64,000 bases of DNA from Oscillospiraceae bacterium (GTDB lineage: Bacteria > Bacillota > Clostridia > Oscillospirales > Acutalibacteraceae), in contig CAJTCU010000002.1 of NCBI GenBank assembly GCA_910574935.1, positions 1 to 64,000 of the forward strand. Reading direction: 5' to 3'. The translations under genes and the position numbers were made by a program. Below are positions 24,702 through 33,411 of this stretch, one piece after another. Numbering within the stretch: the first letter of the stretch is position 1; every line of letters begins with the position of its first letter. The notes under the pieces were generated by a model, which was not told where the DNA came from, did not search any database, and saw nothing but the letters and a program-made list of their open reading frames with translations.

Positions 24702-25189
24702 ATAGCTTTCCTCCTGTTTCAGACTCCACCCCCCCCAGAAGCCCGCTTTCGCCTGTGTGCCGTCGTCCTTTCATCCACGCCGCCCTCCATAAGAGAACTT
24801 GAGCGGCCAGGGAAACAGCTGATATGTAGCGCTAAGCATTGGGAGTGGGTCTAAATTGATTTACCAATATTATAACAGAAAATAGTGCTGGAGGATAGTC
24901 TTGAATTACCCAAATATTTTCCCCCATATTTATTAGCATTTACCAAAAGTAAAAATCTGATTGGTGATTCTGTGCAGTTTTTTGGATAATCTCTCATGGC
25001 GCATAGGTAGTAGCGGCGTCCCTTTCCACCCCCCTATCTTGTATTTTCCGCCTCAGGGCCCTCTGCCGCCTGGCCCAAAAAAATCTTTGGCCTTTTAGGC
25101 GGCAGAGCTGCGGCGTAAAAGTTTCTGTCAACTTGGTTTACCCATAATTTCTTATGCTGTTTTTCACATTATCCCCAGAGTTTTCCACA
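24702..25189 (-). other. upstream region of the ATPase gene with a -10 and a hairpin
   Basis: 490 bases without a gene. A TATAAT on the minus strand (24869-24874) lies 168 bases before the ATPase start but lacks a good -35. CTCTGCCGCCT (25061-25071) pairs perfectly with AGGCGGCAGAG (25097-25107), placed 83 bases after the DUF4830 stop, and may terminate that gene. Confidence 0.45.
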
Positions 25190-25891
25190 TCAATCGGTGG
25201 GGAATTGGTCCAAAACCTCCCCGGCGGTACTTTCCGCCCCGGTTTCTGGGGCGGAACTCTCCACAGTTTCCACCGGATTTTCCACATTGCTAACCTCCGC
25301 GCCTGTCTCGGCCTGGCTGCTTTGGGGCGCGCCACTGTTTACATAATCACTTTCTTCTCCGCTTTTGGGTTCGCTGGCGGCGGGCTGGGTGGCCTCTGGC
25401 TGGGGGGTAGCCTCTCCATACCGGGCGCTGTCCCGGGCAAAGCCGTGCATAAAGCCGTCCACCTCGGCGCAGGCCAAGTCGCCGCCAATGACCAGCCGCC
25501 CATATACCAGCAGAGTGGCGTATACCTCGGTCTCCCCAGGATAGTTGGTAATATGGTACTTATACTGGGTGCAGACCTCCCCGGCATAGGGGGCCAGGTC
25601 AAAGCCCTGGGCCTGCTGCATGGCGTTATAGTTCTGGTACACGTCGTTAAACTGGGCGGGGATCATCACTTCCCGGGTCTCGGCAGGCTGGGGGTCTGCC
25701 TGCCAGCCAAAGGATTGCAGGTAGGCCAGGCGCTCTTCGTTGGTCTCGCCAAAAACCTGGGCCGGGGCGGGCTCTTCTCCCCCGTCTTTGCCCCAGCGCA
25801 AAAAGACACAGGCGCCCACCACAGCGGCGGCTAGTACTAAGAAAGCCAGCATTCGTTTTTTGTTTGCTTTTAATGATACGAACATAGTCAT
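25190..25891 (-). CDS. membrane-anchored DUF4830 protein
   Basis: 233 residues: a basic N-terminus and one membrane segment (about 12-30, M-L-A-F-L-V-L-A-A-A-V-V-G-A-C-V-F-L). A compact extracytoplasmic domain of about 100 residues follows (E-R-L-A-Y-L-Q-S-F-G-W, F-N-D-V-Y-Q-N-Y-N, L-V-I-G-G-D-L), matching what I know as DUF4830. The last 85 residues are a low-complexity Ser/Glu/Pro/Ala tail. The function of the domain is unknown. Confidence 0.75.
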   Translation of the reverse strand: MTMFVSLKANKKRMLAFLVLAAAVVGACVFLRWGKDGGEEPAPAQVFGETNEERLAYLQSFGWQADPQPAETREVMIPAQFNDVYQNYNAMQQAQGFDLAPYAGEVCTQYKYHITNYPGETEVYATLLVYGRLVIGGDLACAEVDGFMHGFARDSARYGEATPQPEATQPAASEPKSGEESDYVNSGAPQSSQAETGAEVSNVENPVETVESSAPETGAESTAGEVLDQFPTD

Positions 25892-25992
25892 CGTTCCTCC
25901 CCTGTAGGTTCCTGGGACATATATATGAAAGAAACGGGATGGCTATGTTTTTTTCTCAAAAAGGCGCCGGGGCCCTTGGTCTTTCTGCTTTT

Positions 25993-26577
25993 TTAGCCCT
26001 CTATAAACTCTGTTTCCAGGACAAAATCCTCCTCACAACATTCTGTTAACCAGAAGTCTTGCCCTCCATGCTCTAGTTTTTGGCTATGAAAAAAGCAGGG
26101 CCCCGGGGCCTTTGCCAGCCGCGGCTCTGGCCAAAGAGCGCAAAAGGCCGTTTGGGTAATGCCCTGGGCCATGCCCATGCCGGTCAGCTTCATATGGCTC
26201 TCCTTGGCAGTCCACAGCCGGGTTAGGGCGCTGTCCCGGTCTGTCCGCTCCGCAATCAGGGCCGTCTCCTCTGCCGTGCAGATACGCTGGGTCAGGGCGG
26301 CCGAAAACACCCGGCAACGCTCCACGTCCACCCCCACGGGGCTGTCCTCTACCGCGCAAACCGCCAGGCCCCGGGAGTGGGAGATATTAAAGCAGAACGC
26401 GCCGCTCTTTAAAAACGGCTTGCCGTGGGGGCCAAGGGCTAGGGCCTCTTTTATGTCCAGGGGAAGCGCTATCCCCCGCCGCCGGGCCGCCAGGCGCAAA
26501 AGCTCCCAGCCGGCCCTTCGTTCCGCAGCGGGGCGGGCCTTTCGGTCCAGGTCCTCGGGCAGGCGCTGGATGTACAC
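25993..26577 (-). CDS. 4'-phosphopantetheinyl transferase (Sfp type)
   Basis: About 194 residues. Family motifs are H-G-K-P (G-P-H-G-K-P-F-L), F-N-I-S-H-S-R-G, the metal site G-V-D-V-E-R and the W-T-A-K-E-S-H-M-K catalytic block. It transfers phosphopantetheine from CoA to acyl or peptidyl carrier proteins. The start is uncertain: GTG 26577 and TTG 26580 both follow AAGGAG. No NRPS or PKS gene is in the window. Confidence 0.88.
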   Translation of the reverse strand: MYIQRLPEDLDRKARPAAERRAGWELLRLAARRRGIALPLDIKEALALGPHGKPFLKSGAFCFNISHSRGLAVCAVEDSPVGVDVERCRVFSAALTQRICTAEETALIAERTDRDSALTRLWTAKESHMKLTGMGMAQGITQTAFCALWPEPRLAKAPGPCFFHSQKLEHGGQDFWLTECCEEDFVLETEFIEG

Positions 26578-26772
26578 CAAGCAGACCACTCCTTTCCTTG
26601 GTATGGATGCTATTTTAACACATCTTCCGCCTCCGCGCAAGGCCAGAAACCAGAGGACAAGGAACCCACACCGCAGAATCAACATAATTTCCCTTTATAT
26701 CACTTACGTTTTTCATATAAGCATTCGTCATATCCGCTATTTTATTCCCATTAATTTCGTCACCCGCTCTTC

Positions 26773-26803
26773 TTGACTTTAAGCTCACTCTAAATAGTAT
26801 AAT
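26773..26803 (+). promoter_or_regulatory. merR promoter with 19-base spacer
   Basis: TTGACT (26773-26778), 19 bases, TATAAT (26798-26803). The over-long spacer with imperfect dyad symmetry is the classic MerR-controlled promoter form, so the gene is probably autoregulated. Confidence 0.75.
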
Positions 26804-26830
26804 CAGCCTTAAAGAAACCATCAGGAGGGA

Positions 26831-27187
26831 ATGGGTTTGACCATTAAAGAAGTAAGTGAGAAATACCACATTAGCCAGGACACCCTGAGGTACTACGAGC
26901 GAGTGGGCATGATTCCCCGGGTTACCCGGTCCTCGTCCGGCCACAGGGACTATCAGAGCGGAGACCTAGGCTGGGTGGAGCTGGCCAAGTGCCTGCGCAA
27001 CGCCGGGCTGACTGTGGAGGCTATTGTGGACTATGTGCATCTCTCTCAACAGGGGGAGGACACCATTCCGGCCCGGCTGGAGCTTTTGAAGCACCAGCGT
27101 CAGGCCCTGCTGGACCAGCGGGGGCAGATTGAAACCGCCCTAGAGCGGCTGGACCGGAAGATTGACATTTATGAGAAGAAGATTTGA
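26831..27187 (+). CDS. MerR-family regulator
   Basis: 118 residues. The N-terminal winged HTH (T-I-K-E-V-S-E-K-Y-H-I-S-Q-D-T-L-R-Y-Y-E-R-V-G) is followed by the D-L-G-W-V-E-L-A-K-C-L-R helix and a C-terminal coiled coil. There is no cysteine metal site at the C-terminus, which points to the AdhR/BmrR-like side of the family rather than metal sensors. AGGAGGG precedes the ATG. It is transcribed toward the formate/nitrite transporter gene 80 bases downstream, which has its own promoter. Confidence 0.9.
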   Translation: MGLTIKEVSEKYHISQDTLRYYERVGMIPRVTRSSSGHRDYQSGDLGWVELAKCLRNAGLTVEAIVDYVHLSQQGEDTIPARLELLKHQRQALLDQRGQIETALERLDRKIDIYEKKI

Positions 27188-27211
27188 GCGCTCCCTGGCT
27201 TTGCCGTCCCA

Positions 27212-27240
27212 TTGCTTTTTTCTTCGGGATTCGCTATAAT
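27212..27240 (+). promoter_or_regulatory. promoter of the FNT gene
   Basis: TTGCTT (27212-27217), 17 bases, perfect TATAAT (27235-27240), 27 bases before the ATG at 27268. Confidence 0.6.
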
Positions 27241-27267
27241 GAGAAAAAAGTCTTTTGGGGAGGAACC

Positions 27268-27903
27268 ATGAAGAAACTTGTCATATTTATTTACGCCGTC
27301 CTGGCCGGGGTGGCCATCTCCATTGGCGGGGCGGTCTTTCTCTCGGTAGAGGACCGGGCCGTGGGCGCGGCGCTGTTCTCTGTGGGCCTGTTCGCGGTGT
27401 GCACCCTGGGCCTGAACCTCTTTACCGGCAAGGTCTGCTATGTATTTCAGAACCCGCCCGGCTATGCCCTGGACTGCGGGCTCATCTGGCTGGGCAATCT
27501 GGCGGGCACGGTACTGGCGGGGGGCGCCCTGCGCCTGACCCGGCTGGCCGCCCTAGTAGACCGGGCCCAGGCCCTAAGCCAAGCCAAGCTGGCGGACGGA
27601 CCCCTAAGCGTGTTTATCTTGGCGGTATTCTGTAACATCCTCATCTACCTAGCGGTCGAGAGCTACAAAAGCAGCCCCCACCCTTTGGGCAAGTTTTTAG
27701 GCCTGTTCCTAGGGGTGGCCGTGTTTGTGGCAGCGGGGTTTGAGCACTGCGTGGCCAACATGTTCTACTTCACCGCCGGGGGCGCGTGGAGCCCCCACGC
27801 CCTTTTATGGGTGCTAATTATGACCGCCGGCAACACGGCGGGCGGGGTGCTGTTTCCCCTGTGCGGCAAGCTGAAGGAAAAACTGGAAAAGCGGCATCCT
27901 TAG
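27268..27903 (+). CDS. formate/nitrite transporter-family protein
   Basis: 211 residues and six predicted membrane helices, shorter than the 250-280 usual for FocA/NirC. The family motifs N-L-F-T-G-K and G-F-E-H-C-V-A-N-M-F-Y are present, the latter including the central pore histidine region. It would form a pentameric channel for formate, nitrite or hydrosulfide. The start at 27268 follows GGGGAGGAACC. The adjacent merR may regulate it. Confidence 0.82.
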   Translation: MKKLVIFIYAVLAGVAISIGGAVFLSVEDRAVGAALFSVGLFAVCTLGLNLFTGKVCYVFQNPPGYALDCGLIWLGNLAGTVLAGGALRLTRLAALVDRAQALSQAKLADGPLSVFILAVFCNILIYLAVESYKSSPHPLGKFLGLFLGVAVFVAAGFEHCVANMFYFTAGGAWSPHALLWVLIMTAGNTAGGVLFPLCGKLKEKLEKRHP

Positions 27904-27930
27904 GAACAGCCCCCATTGGCGGCTCAACAC

Positions 27931-27969
27931 AAAAAGCGAGGCAGGGAACCCACCCTTGTCTCGCTTTTT
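27931..27969 (+). terminator. terminator of the FNT gene
   Basis: AAAAAGCGAG pairs with CTCGCTTTTT, with an inner partly paired loop; ends in five T residues 66 bases after the stop. Confidence 0.8.
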
Positions 27970-28037
27970 ATAAGCCGAGAGGTCTATACACCCCAAAGTT
28001 TTTACAGCTCGCGCCCCATATTTCGCCAAATTGTCAA

Positions 28038-28066
28038 TTGGTTTTACTCCTGTAAATTGTTACAAT
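28038..28066 (+). promoter_or_regulatory. promoter of the AAC(3)-family gene
   Basis: TTGGTT (28038-28043), 17 bases, TACAAT (28061-28066), 43 bases before ATG 28109. Confidence 0.5.
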
Positions 28067-28108
28067 GAGGTTCCTCGAGGGAAATCCCACAGGAAAGGAA
28101 CTTGCCTT

Positions 28109-28849
28109 ATGACAGAACAGGAACGCCTATTGCGCGACCTGCAAGCCCTGGGAGTATGCCCCGGCGACGCGGTACTGGTTCATTCTTCTATGAAAGCTTT
28201 GGGAACGGATTTGACCCCTTGGGAGGTCCTTGACTGCCTACAGGAGGCCCTGGGCCCAGAGGGAACCCTGCTGCTGCCCGCCCTGACCTTTGACAACGTA
28301 ACCCCCGAGTCCCCGGTTTTCGACTCCTCATCCACCGAACCCTGTGTAGGGCTTCTCCCCCGGACCTTCTGGCAAATGCCCGGGGTGCTGCGCAGCCGAA
28401 ACCCCACCCACTCGGTTTGCGCCCGGGGGCGGCTGGCCCATATCCTCACCCATCCGCACGCTATGGATAACCGGGCCATAGGGCCCCACTCGCCCTTTAT
28501 GCTGCTGCCTGTGCACAGGGGCAAGCTGCTATTTATTGGCCCGGTGCTGCACGCCTGTACCTTTATGCACGGGGTAGAGGACATTGTGCGCCCACCCTAT
28601 CTGCAAGAGAAACAGCAGGCCTTTTGGGTAGACGGCCAAGAGCGCGGCTACTGGGTGGCAGACAACTTTGGCTGGGGCTCGGAGTTCCAGCGGATTGAGC
28701 ATATTTTGCAGGAGCCAGACCTGAGCCGGGGAAAGCTTTTGGCAGCGGACAGCTACCTGCTGGACAGCCGGGCCCTGCTGGCGTCGGCTCTGGCAGAGAT
28801 GCGAAGCAACCCCTATGCCTTTGTAACGGATATTTCCAAGTGGATTTAG
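28109..28849 (+). CDS. AAC(3)/YokD-family N-acetyltransferase
   Basis: 246 residues of the antibiotic N-acetyltransferase fold: D-A-V-L-V-H-S-S-M-K-A-L-G near the N-terminus, G-T-L-L-L-P-A-L-T-F, R-N-P-T-H-S-V-C-A-R-G and H-S-P-F-M-L-L. The family acetylates the 3-amino group of aminoglycosides with acetyl-CoA, but many chromosomal members have other or unknown substrates; the C-terminus here is diverged. ATG 28109 follows AGGAAAGGAA. It stands alone with its own promoter and terminator. Confidence 0.82.
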   Translation: MTEQERLLRDLQALGVCPGDAVLVHSSMKALGTDLTPWEVLDCLQEALGPEGTLLLPALTFDNVTPESPVFDSSSTEPCVGLLPRTFWQMPGVLRSRNPTHSVCARGRLAHILTHPHAMDNRAIGPHSPFMLLPVHRGKLLFIGPVLHACTFMHGVEDIVRPPYLQEKQQAFWVDGQERGYWVADNFGWGSEFQRIEHILQEPDLSRGKLLAADSYLLDSRALLASALAEMRSNPYAFVTDISKWI

Positions 28850-29042
28850 CCGGGGCCGTTCCGGCTCCCCTTTGCTGGCAGCAGGCATGAAGGATTTTTA
28901 GCCGGAAGAGATCCCTTACGCAAGGAAAAAGCCGTGAGCGTGGCTGATTTTTGATCGGGAAAGGGCCGCCCATGTCCAAGCAGACGGCGTTTCCCATTTT
29001 TTAAGCAAGCCGTAGGCTTCATTCTATGTTTGAGGAAAAACA

Positions 29043-29074
29043 AGGCGGAGACCTCGTCTCCGCCTCACTTTTTT
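29043..29074. terminator. bidirectional terminator
   Basis: AGGCGGAGAC pairs with GTCTCCGCCT around CTC, followed by T6 on the + strand and a T-rich stretch on the other. It separates the converging acetyltransferase and oxidoreductase genes. Confidence 0.85.
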
Positions 29075-29083
29075 GGGGAGTTC

Positions 29084-29926
29084 TCACTCCGCCCTCACCC
29101 AGCAGCCTGGGTTCGCCGCCGCCTTGATGGCCGCCTCCCGGGCCGAGATCACCGCAATGGTGTCCTGGTGGCCGACCACCTCTGGCCCGCCGTCAAAGAA
29201 CGCCAGCATGGCCTTCATGAACCCTCCAAAGTAGTCGGAGTTGACTTCGTGGCGCAGGCAGCCGCCCCCCGCCAAGTCTACGGTCATGGCAAAGGGACAG
29301 TCCCAGCCGTGGTGGGAAAAGTGGGCCCGCCGCCCGTCCTTAAACTCCAGCACCGCCCCGGGCAGGGCCTGGGTGCCTGTAAACTGCACCCGGGCCACCT
29401 CTGGGCCCATCAGGTAGATAATGGGCTCGATCTGGTGGATGGAATAGTTGCTCAGCAGCCCCGGCCCCACGCTCACCAGACCCGTGACCTGGCTCTTATC
29501 CACCGCGTCCAGTTCGCTGGCAAAGCGCAGGGCAGACGCGGAGAAGCAGGGGGTACCGTGGCTCTCGGCAATCTGAAAAATTTTCTCCGCCGAGGCGCGG
29601 GTTTCGGCAAAGGTCTTGTCCACATATACGGGCTTGCCGCTTTTCAGGGGCAGCTCACACAGCTCCTCGTGCATCTCCGGGTTATCTGGAGACAGCACGT
29701 TGATGCAGTCGCACTTTTCAATGAGTTCCTCGATGGAGCCCACCTGCTGGATTCCCTCCTCTTGGCACCACTGCTGGGTGGTACGGCCCCCAGGCAGAGG
29801 AGAATCTATCTTGCCGTAGGCGTACTTTACCTGCATCTCCCCGCCAGATGCCTCGCAAATCCGCTTGGGGTAGTTGTTGGCATGCCACTCGTCCAGATAG
29901 TAGTCAATGAACCCGATGATTTTCAT
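29084..29926 (-). CDS. Gfo/Idh/MocA-family oxidoreductase
   Basis: 280 residues. The N-terminal Rossmann part starts K-I-I-G-F-I-D-Y-Y and contains D-C-I-N-V-L-S-P-D-N-P-E-M-H and the dehydrogenase lysine motif K-P-V-Y-V-D-K-T-F-A. The C-terminal part is the alpha/beta substrate domain, shorter than the family norm (about 330). It is probably an NAD(P)-dependent sugar or uronate dehydrogenase. ATG 29926 is preferred, with AGAGGTG upstream. It follows the GH28 gene by 16 bases in one operon, implicating pectin-derived sugar acids. Confidence 0.82.
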   Translation of the reverse strand: MKIIGFIDYYLDEWHANNYPKRICEASGGEMQVKYAYGKIDSPLPGGRTTQQWCQEEGIQQVGSIEELIEKCDCINVLSPDNPEMHEELCELPLKSGKPVYVDKTFAETRASAEKIFQIAESHGTPCFSASALRFASELDAVDKSQVTGLVSVGPGLLSNYSIHQIEPIIYLMGPEVARVQFTGTQALPGAVLEFKDGRRAHFSHHGWDCPFAMTVDLAGGGCLRHEVNSDYFGGFMKAMLAFFDGGPEVVGHQDTIAVISAREAAIKAAANPGCWVRAE

Positions 29927-29942
29927 AAAAAACACCTCTTTC

Positions 29943-31235
29943 TTATTCTATGATGATTTCCTGCCGCCGGCCTTCATAGGGCAGCGCCTGTACATTCTCC
30001 AGCATCAGCCCCCCCGCGTCTTTGACGTATACCGCGCAGTCTGGGGGCACCTCCACTGTCTCGGGCGAGGGAGCAATATCAAAGGTGGAGCCCTTAAGGG
30101 CCAGGTTCTCCGAAGGCTTCTTCTCCACCGTAATATTCCGCAGGACCACGGCTTCAAAGTTGTTCCCAGTGCCCACCGCGCCAATGGCGTTTTCCGTTTT
30201 GCAGCCAACGCCCTCGATCTCGATGTTCCGGAAGTTCACCGGGGTGTCCCGGTGGGGGTCCTGCTCCGGCGGAATCGTCCTATCATGGCGCAGGGCCATA
30301 AAGAAGATGGCCTCGCCGTTGCCCCACCAGTTCCCGGCCCGCACCCGGGTCTCGATCAGCATATTTTTCACCCGGACGTTTTCCACCAGGCCCCCGTTGT
30401 CACTGGACATAAAGGTAAGCCCCCGGTTGCTCCCGTAAATGATGACGTTGTCAATGAGTACGTTGCGCACGTGGCTATAGACGTACCCCAGCACAATGGC
30501 CTTGGAGCAGGACCGCAGCACGCAGTTGGTGATCACAATGTTCTCGCAGGGCTTGGCCCAGTTGGTGATGCCGGAGATAGCGATGCAGTCATCCCCACTG
30601 GAAATATTGCAGTCGGATATGGTCACGCCGTCGCAGCCGCACAGGTGGACCCCGTCATCATTGGGCACCCGCAGGTGGGTGTCAATGGTCAGGCCGTGCA
30701 GCTTTACGTCCGTACACTCGCTAAAGGTCAGGGTCCAGCAGGGGGCGTCCAGCACCCGCACACCCCGGACCGTGACCCCCTTCACCTGGTTAAAAAACAC
30801 CGATAAGGTCGGCCGCCAGTCCCGCTCCACGGTGCACTCCGCCACTTGCTGGGGGGTGAAGGGCGTCCGGCTTTTGGGCACAATAGGGCGGTCAAAGTCA
30901 AAGAAAGAGGCGCCGTTTAGGTCAATGGTCCCCGCGCCTTCAATAGACACGTCCTCCCCGCCCAGACAGACGATAAGGGCTTGCAGGTCCCCCAGCTCGT
31001 TATGGTGAAAGGGCATAACCGGGTAATCCGCCCGGTTGGGGGAGCCCTTGATGACCGCGCCCTTTTCCAAATAGAGGGACACGCCTTGCAGGTCAATCGT
31101 ACCGGTTAAGAACACCCCGGGGGGCACCAGCACCGCCCCGCCCTGGGCCTTAGCCCTGGCAATAGCCTGGCGGAAACACTGTGTGTTAAGAAAAACTCCG
31201 TCCCCCACCGCGTCAAAATCTAGAATATTAACCAT
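29943..31235 (-). CDS. glycoside hydrolase family 28 (polygalacturonase-like)
   Basis: 430 residues, right-handed beta-helix enzyme. GH28 landmarks are D-G-V-F-L-N-T near the N-terminus, the catalytic segments V-P-N-D-D-G-V-H-L and S-S-G-D-D-C-I-A-I-S-G, and G-S-N-R-G-L-T-F. No signal peptide, so it should act on imported oligogalacturonides inside the cell. AAGGAG precedes the ATG. It lies between the importer genes and the oxidoreductase on the same strand. Confidence 0.9.
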   Translation of the reverse strand: MVNILDFDAVGDGVFLNTQCFRQAIARAKAQGGAVLVPPGVFLTGTIDLQGVSLYLEKGAVIKGSPNRADYPVMPFHHNELGDLQALIVCLGGEDVSIEGAGTIDLNGASFFDFDRPIVPKSRTPFTPQQVAECTVERDWRPTLSVFFNQVKGVTVRGVRVLDAPCWTLTFSECTDVKLHGLTIDTHLRVPNDDGVHLCGCDGVTISDCNISSGDDCIAISGITNWAKPCENIVITNCVLRSCSKAIVLGYVYSHVRNVLIDNVIIYGSNRGLTFMSSDNGGLVENVRVKNMLIETRVRAGNWWGNGEAIFFMALRHDRTIPPEQDPHRDTPVNFRNIEIEGVGCKTENAIGAVGTGNNFEAVVLRNITVEKKPSENLALKGSTFDIAPSPETVEVPPDCAVYVKDAGGLMLENVQALPYEGRRQEIIIE

Positions 31236-31509
31236 CCATAAACTCCTTGTTACACTATTTTATTAAAGATTTTATCGAAAGTGGCGCAGCGTCCCAAAAC
31301 CCGCCCCTGCCCCATGCCGGCAGCTGCTTTGGGAAGAACGCAGGCGGGAGCGCCAAATCCCCCCAGAGAAAAAGCCTCGTGAGCCTTTTCAGCAAGCGCG
31401 GGGGCACTCGTCTCGCCGGTGGGCCCGGCCGGTTCCCAGCTTGCTGGCAGAGGCTTATCCCAAGCCTGCCAATAGCGAACAGGCCCCATGGTTTTCCTGA
31501 CATGGAGGA

Positions 31510-31545
31510 AATAAAGAAAGGGCGCGGACCCTCTGGCCCGCGTCC
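31510..31545 (-). terminator. terminator between binding-protein and GH28 genes
   Basis: On the minus strand GGACGCGGGCC pairs with GGTCCGCGCCC around AGAG and is followed by a T-rich stretch. It lies 41 bases past the binding-protein stop; the remaining 270 bases to the GH28 start hold no gene. Confidence 0.7.
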
Positions 31546-31586
31546 TCTTGGGTAGGCTTAACGCCTAAAATCTGCTTTACAAAAAC

Positions 31587-33248
31587 TTAGCCCGCAGTGG
31601 TGCCCTTGGCCATCTCCAGCACATTGGGGTTGGCGTCCAGGTAAGCCTTAAACTGGGTGCGGTACTCTTCCAGGTAAGTGTCCAAACCAGCGGCCTTCAG
31701 CTTCTCGATGGCAGGCCCAATGTTCTCTTCATAGGACACCATGCCAATCTTGATGGGATAGATGGAGGCGATAATCTCGGTTTGCAGGTTGGTCAGCTCG
31801 CTGGTTACATTGCTGGAATCAAACAGGAAGCCGGCAACGGGAGAAATCACATAGTTTTCGGAGCGGTAGTTCTGGTAGCTCAGATACTCGTCGGTAACAA
31901 TGGCGGAATCGTAGCGCATGAAGGGCATGTAGCCAGTCATCCAAGTGTCCATGTAATACAGGGCGTCGCCGTTCTCATTCTTCATGGAGTCTTCCCGGGA
32001 CAGCATGCCCTCGCCTTCGTCCGTGAAGTACTTGCCGGGGGTGCCATAGTGGAACAGGTCGTGGTTCTCCTGGCTGGCATACAGCCACTGGAGGAACTTC
32101 AGGCCAGACTCGGGGTCCTCAGAGGTAGAGGAGATAGCGTTTAGATTCTGCACAAAGGTGTAGATCATGTCCGGTTTATCGGGGCACATCTTAAACCAGT
32201 CGGCGGTTACGTCCTTCAGTTCGGTCTTTTCCATGATGGTCTTAGACACGCTGGGGTCAAAGGTCTGGGAGGGCAGGAACGCGCCCAGGTTGGCCTGGTC
32301 GTATTTTACCTGAGAGTCCATATTTAGGATATCGGGGTTAATTAGGCCCTGCTGGAACATCTTCTGGTACACTTCGCAGTCCTGCTTAAACTCGTCGGAC
32401 TCATAGAAGCTGTCAATGGTGCCGTCCTGGCGGGCGATGATCAGGCCCAGGCTGTTCTCAACATAGAAGGGGTAGGTATCATAGGTCCTGTGCAGCCAGT
32501 GGGCGGTATCCTGGTTCTGGTGGAACCAGTTGTAGGCCTTCACGTTGGTTTCCTCCAGCATGTCATCCTGGCTCTTCTTCATCAGGTCCAGCACGTCATC
32601 CACGCTCTCGGCGGGGAACTCCTCGTAGCCCACTTTCTTCATGGTGTCGGTACGCACGGTCATATAGGCCATGGTATTGTCAAAACTATGCCAAGAGCAA
32701 GGCACCGCATAGTGGTCGCCGTTGTACACAGCGCCCAGCCACTCGTTTTCGGTGAAGTTGGCCACCAGGTCCGGGTACTTCTCCAGCAGAGAATCCAGGG
32801 GCATAAGGGCATCCATGCCGGCAATGGCGGAAAGGTTTTTCACGTCCTGCATTACATGCAGCAGCTCAAATTCTTCGCCCGTAACCAACATTACGTTCAA
32901 CTTTTCAGCATAAGAGTCCCAGGGAATACGCTGTACGCTGACCTCAATATTCACGCCATCGGCGGCCAGCTTAGCGTTTACGTCGGCAATGCCCTGCTCA
33001 TACTCGTCGGACAAAATGCCGGGCTGGACAATACGCATGGGATGCACCGTACCGTCATCCTGGGCGTTGCTGCCGGTCTCGCTGCTTTCGGTCTCGCTGC
33101 TGCTCTCTTGGGCAGAGCTGCCGCTGCTCTCTTCCTGCGTACTGCTCTCAGGGGTACTGCTTCCACTGTCGCTGCCACAGGCCGCAAACAGGGACAGAAC
33201 CAAAGCCAGAGCCAGCAGCAAAGCCGCGATCTTCTTGACTTTCTTCAT
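31587..33248 (-). CDS. extracellular solute-binding lipoprotein (LplA-like)
   Basis: 553 residues. The lipoprotein signal (K-K-V-K-K-I-A-A-L-L-L-A-L-A, lipobox L-F-A-A-C with Cys 24) leads into a Ser/Glu-rich spacer. A large family-1-type binding domain follows, ending I-G-M-V-S-Y-E-E-N-I-G-P-A-I-E-K-L, as in LplA/YtcQ-type importers of complex oligosaccharides. It would capture oligosaccharides, probably of pectic origin given the GH28 neighbour. It lies downstream of the two permease genes on the same strand. Confidence 0.9.
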   Translation of the reverse strand: MKKVKKIAALLLALALVLSLFAACGSDSGSSTPESSTQEESSGSSAQESSSETESSETGSNAQDDGTVHPMRIVQPGILSDEYEQGIADVNAKLAADGVNIEVSVQRIPWDSYAEKLNVMLVTGEEFELLHVMQDVKNLSAIAGMDALMPLDSLLEKYPDLVANFTENEWLGAVYNGDHYAVPCSWHSFDNTMAYMTVRTDTMKKVGYEEFPAESVDDVLDLMKKSQDDMLEETNVKAYNWFHQNQDTAHWLHRTYDTYPFYVENSLGLIIARQDGTIDSFYESDEFKQDCEVYQKMFQQGLINPDILNMDSQVKYDQANLGAFLPSQTFDPSVSKTIMEKTELKDVTADWFKMCPDKPDMIYTFVQNLNAISSTSEDPESGLKFLQWLYASQENHDLFHYGTPGKYFTDEGEGMLSREDSMKNENGDALYYMDTWMTGYMPFMRYDSAIVTDEYLSYQNYRSENYVISPVAGFLFDSSNVTSELTNLQTEIIASIYPIKIGMVSYEENIGPAIEKLKAAGLDTYLEEYRTQFKAYLDANPNVLEMAKGTTAG

Positions 33249-33411
33249 AATGTTTCGTCTCCTTCACATATAGAGATTTGTATTTGTTTCTCGGGAGGGG
33301 AATTAGGCTCCCGGGGAAACCGAAGTAAATATAGGTTGTGGGAAGCGCTTGGCCTGCGGCGGCTGGGGCTTATTCGCTCTGGCCAGCCTCTGCCTCGAAG
33401 CCGTGGCGCTT

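Noticed and set aside
24702-25189. Riboswitch ahead of the ATPase gene
   Set aside because: No known aptamer core could be recognised; only one hairpin and a -10 box.
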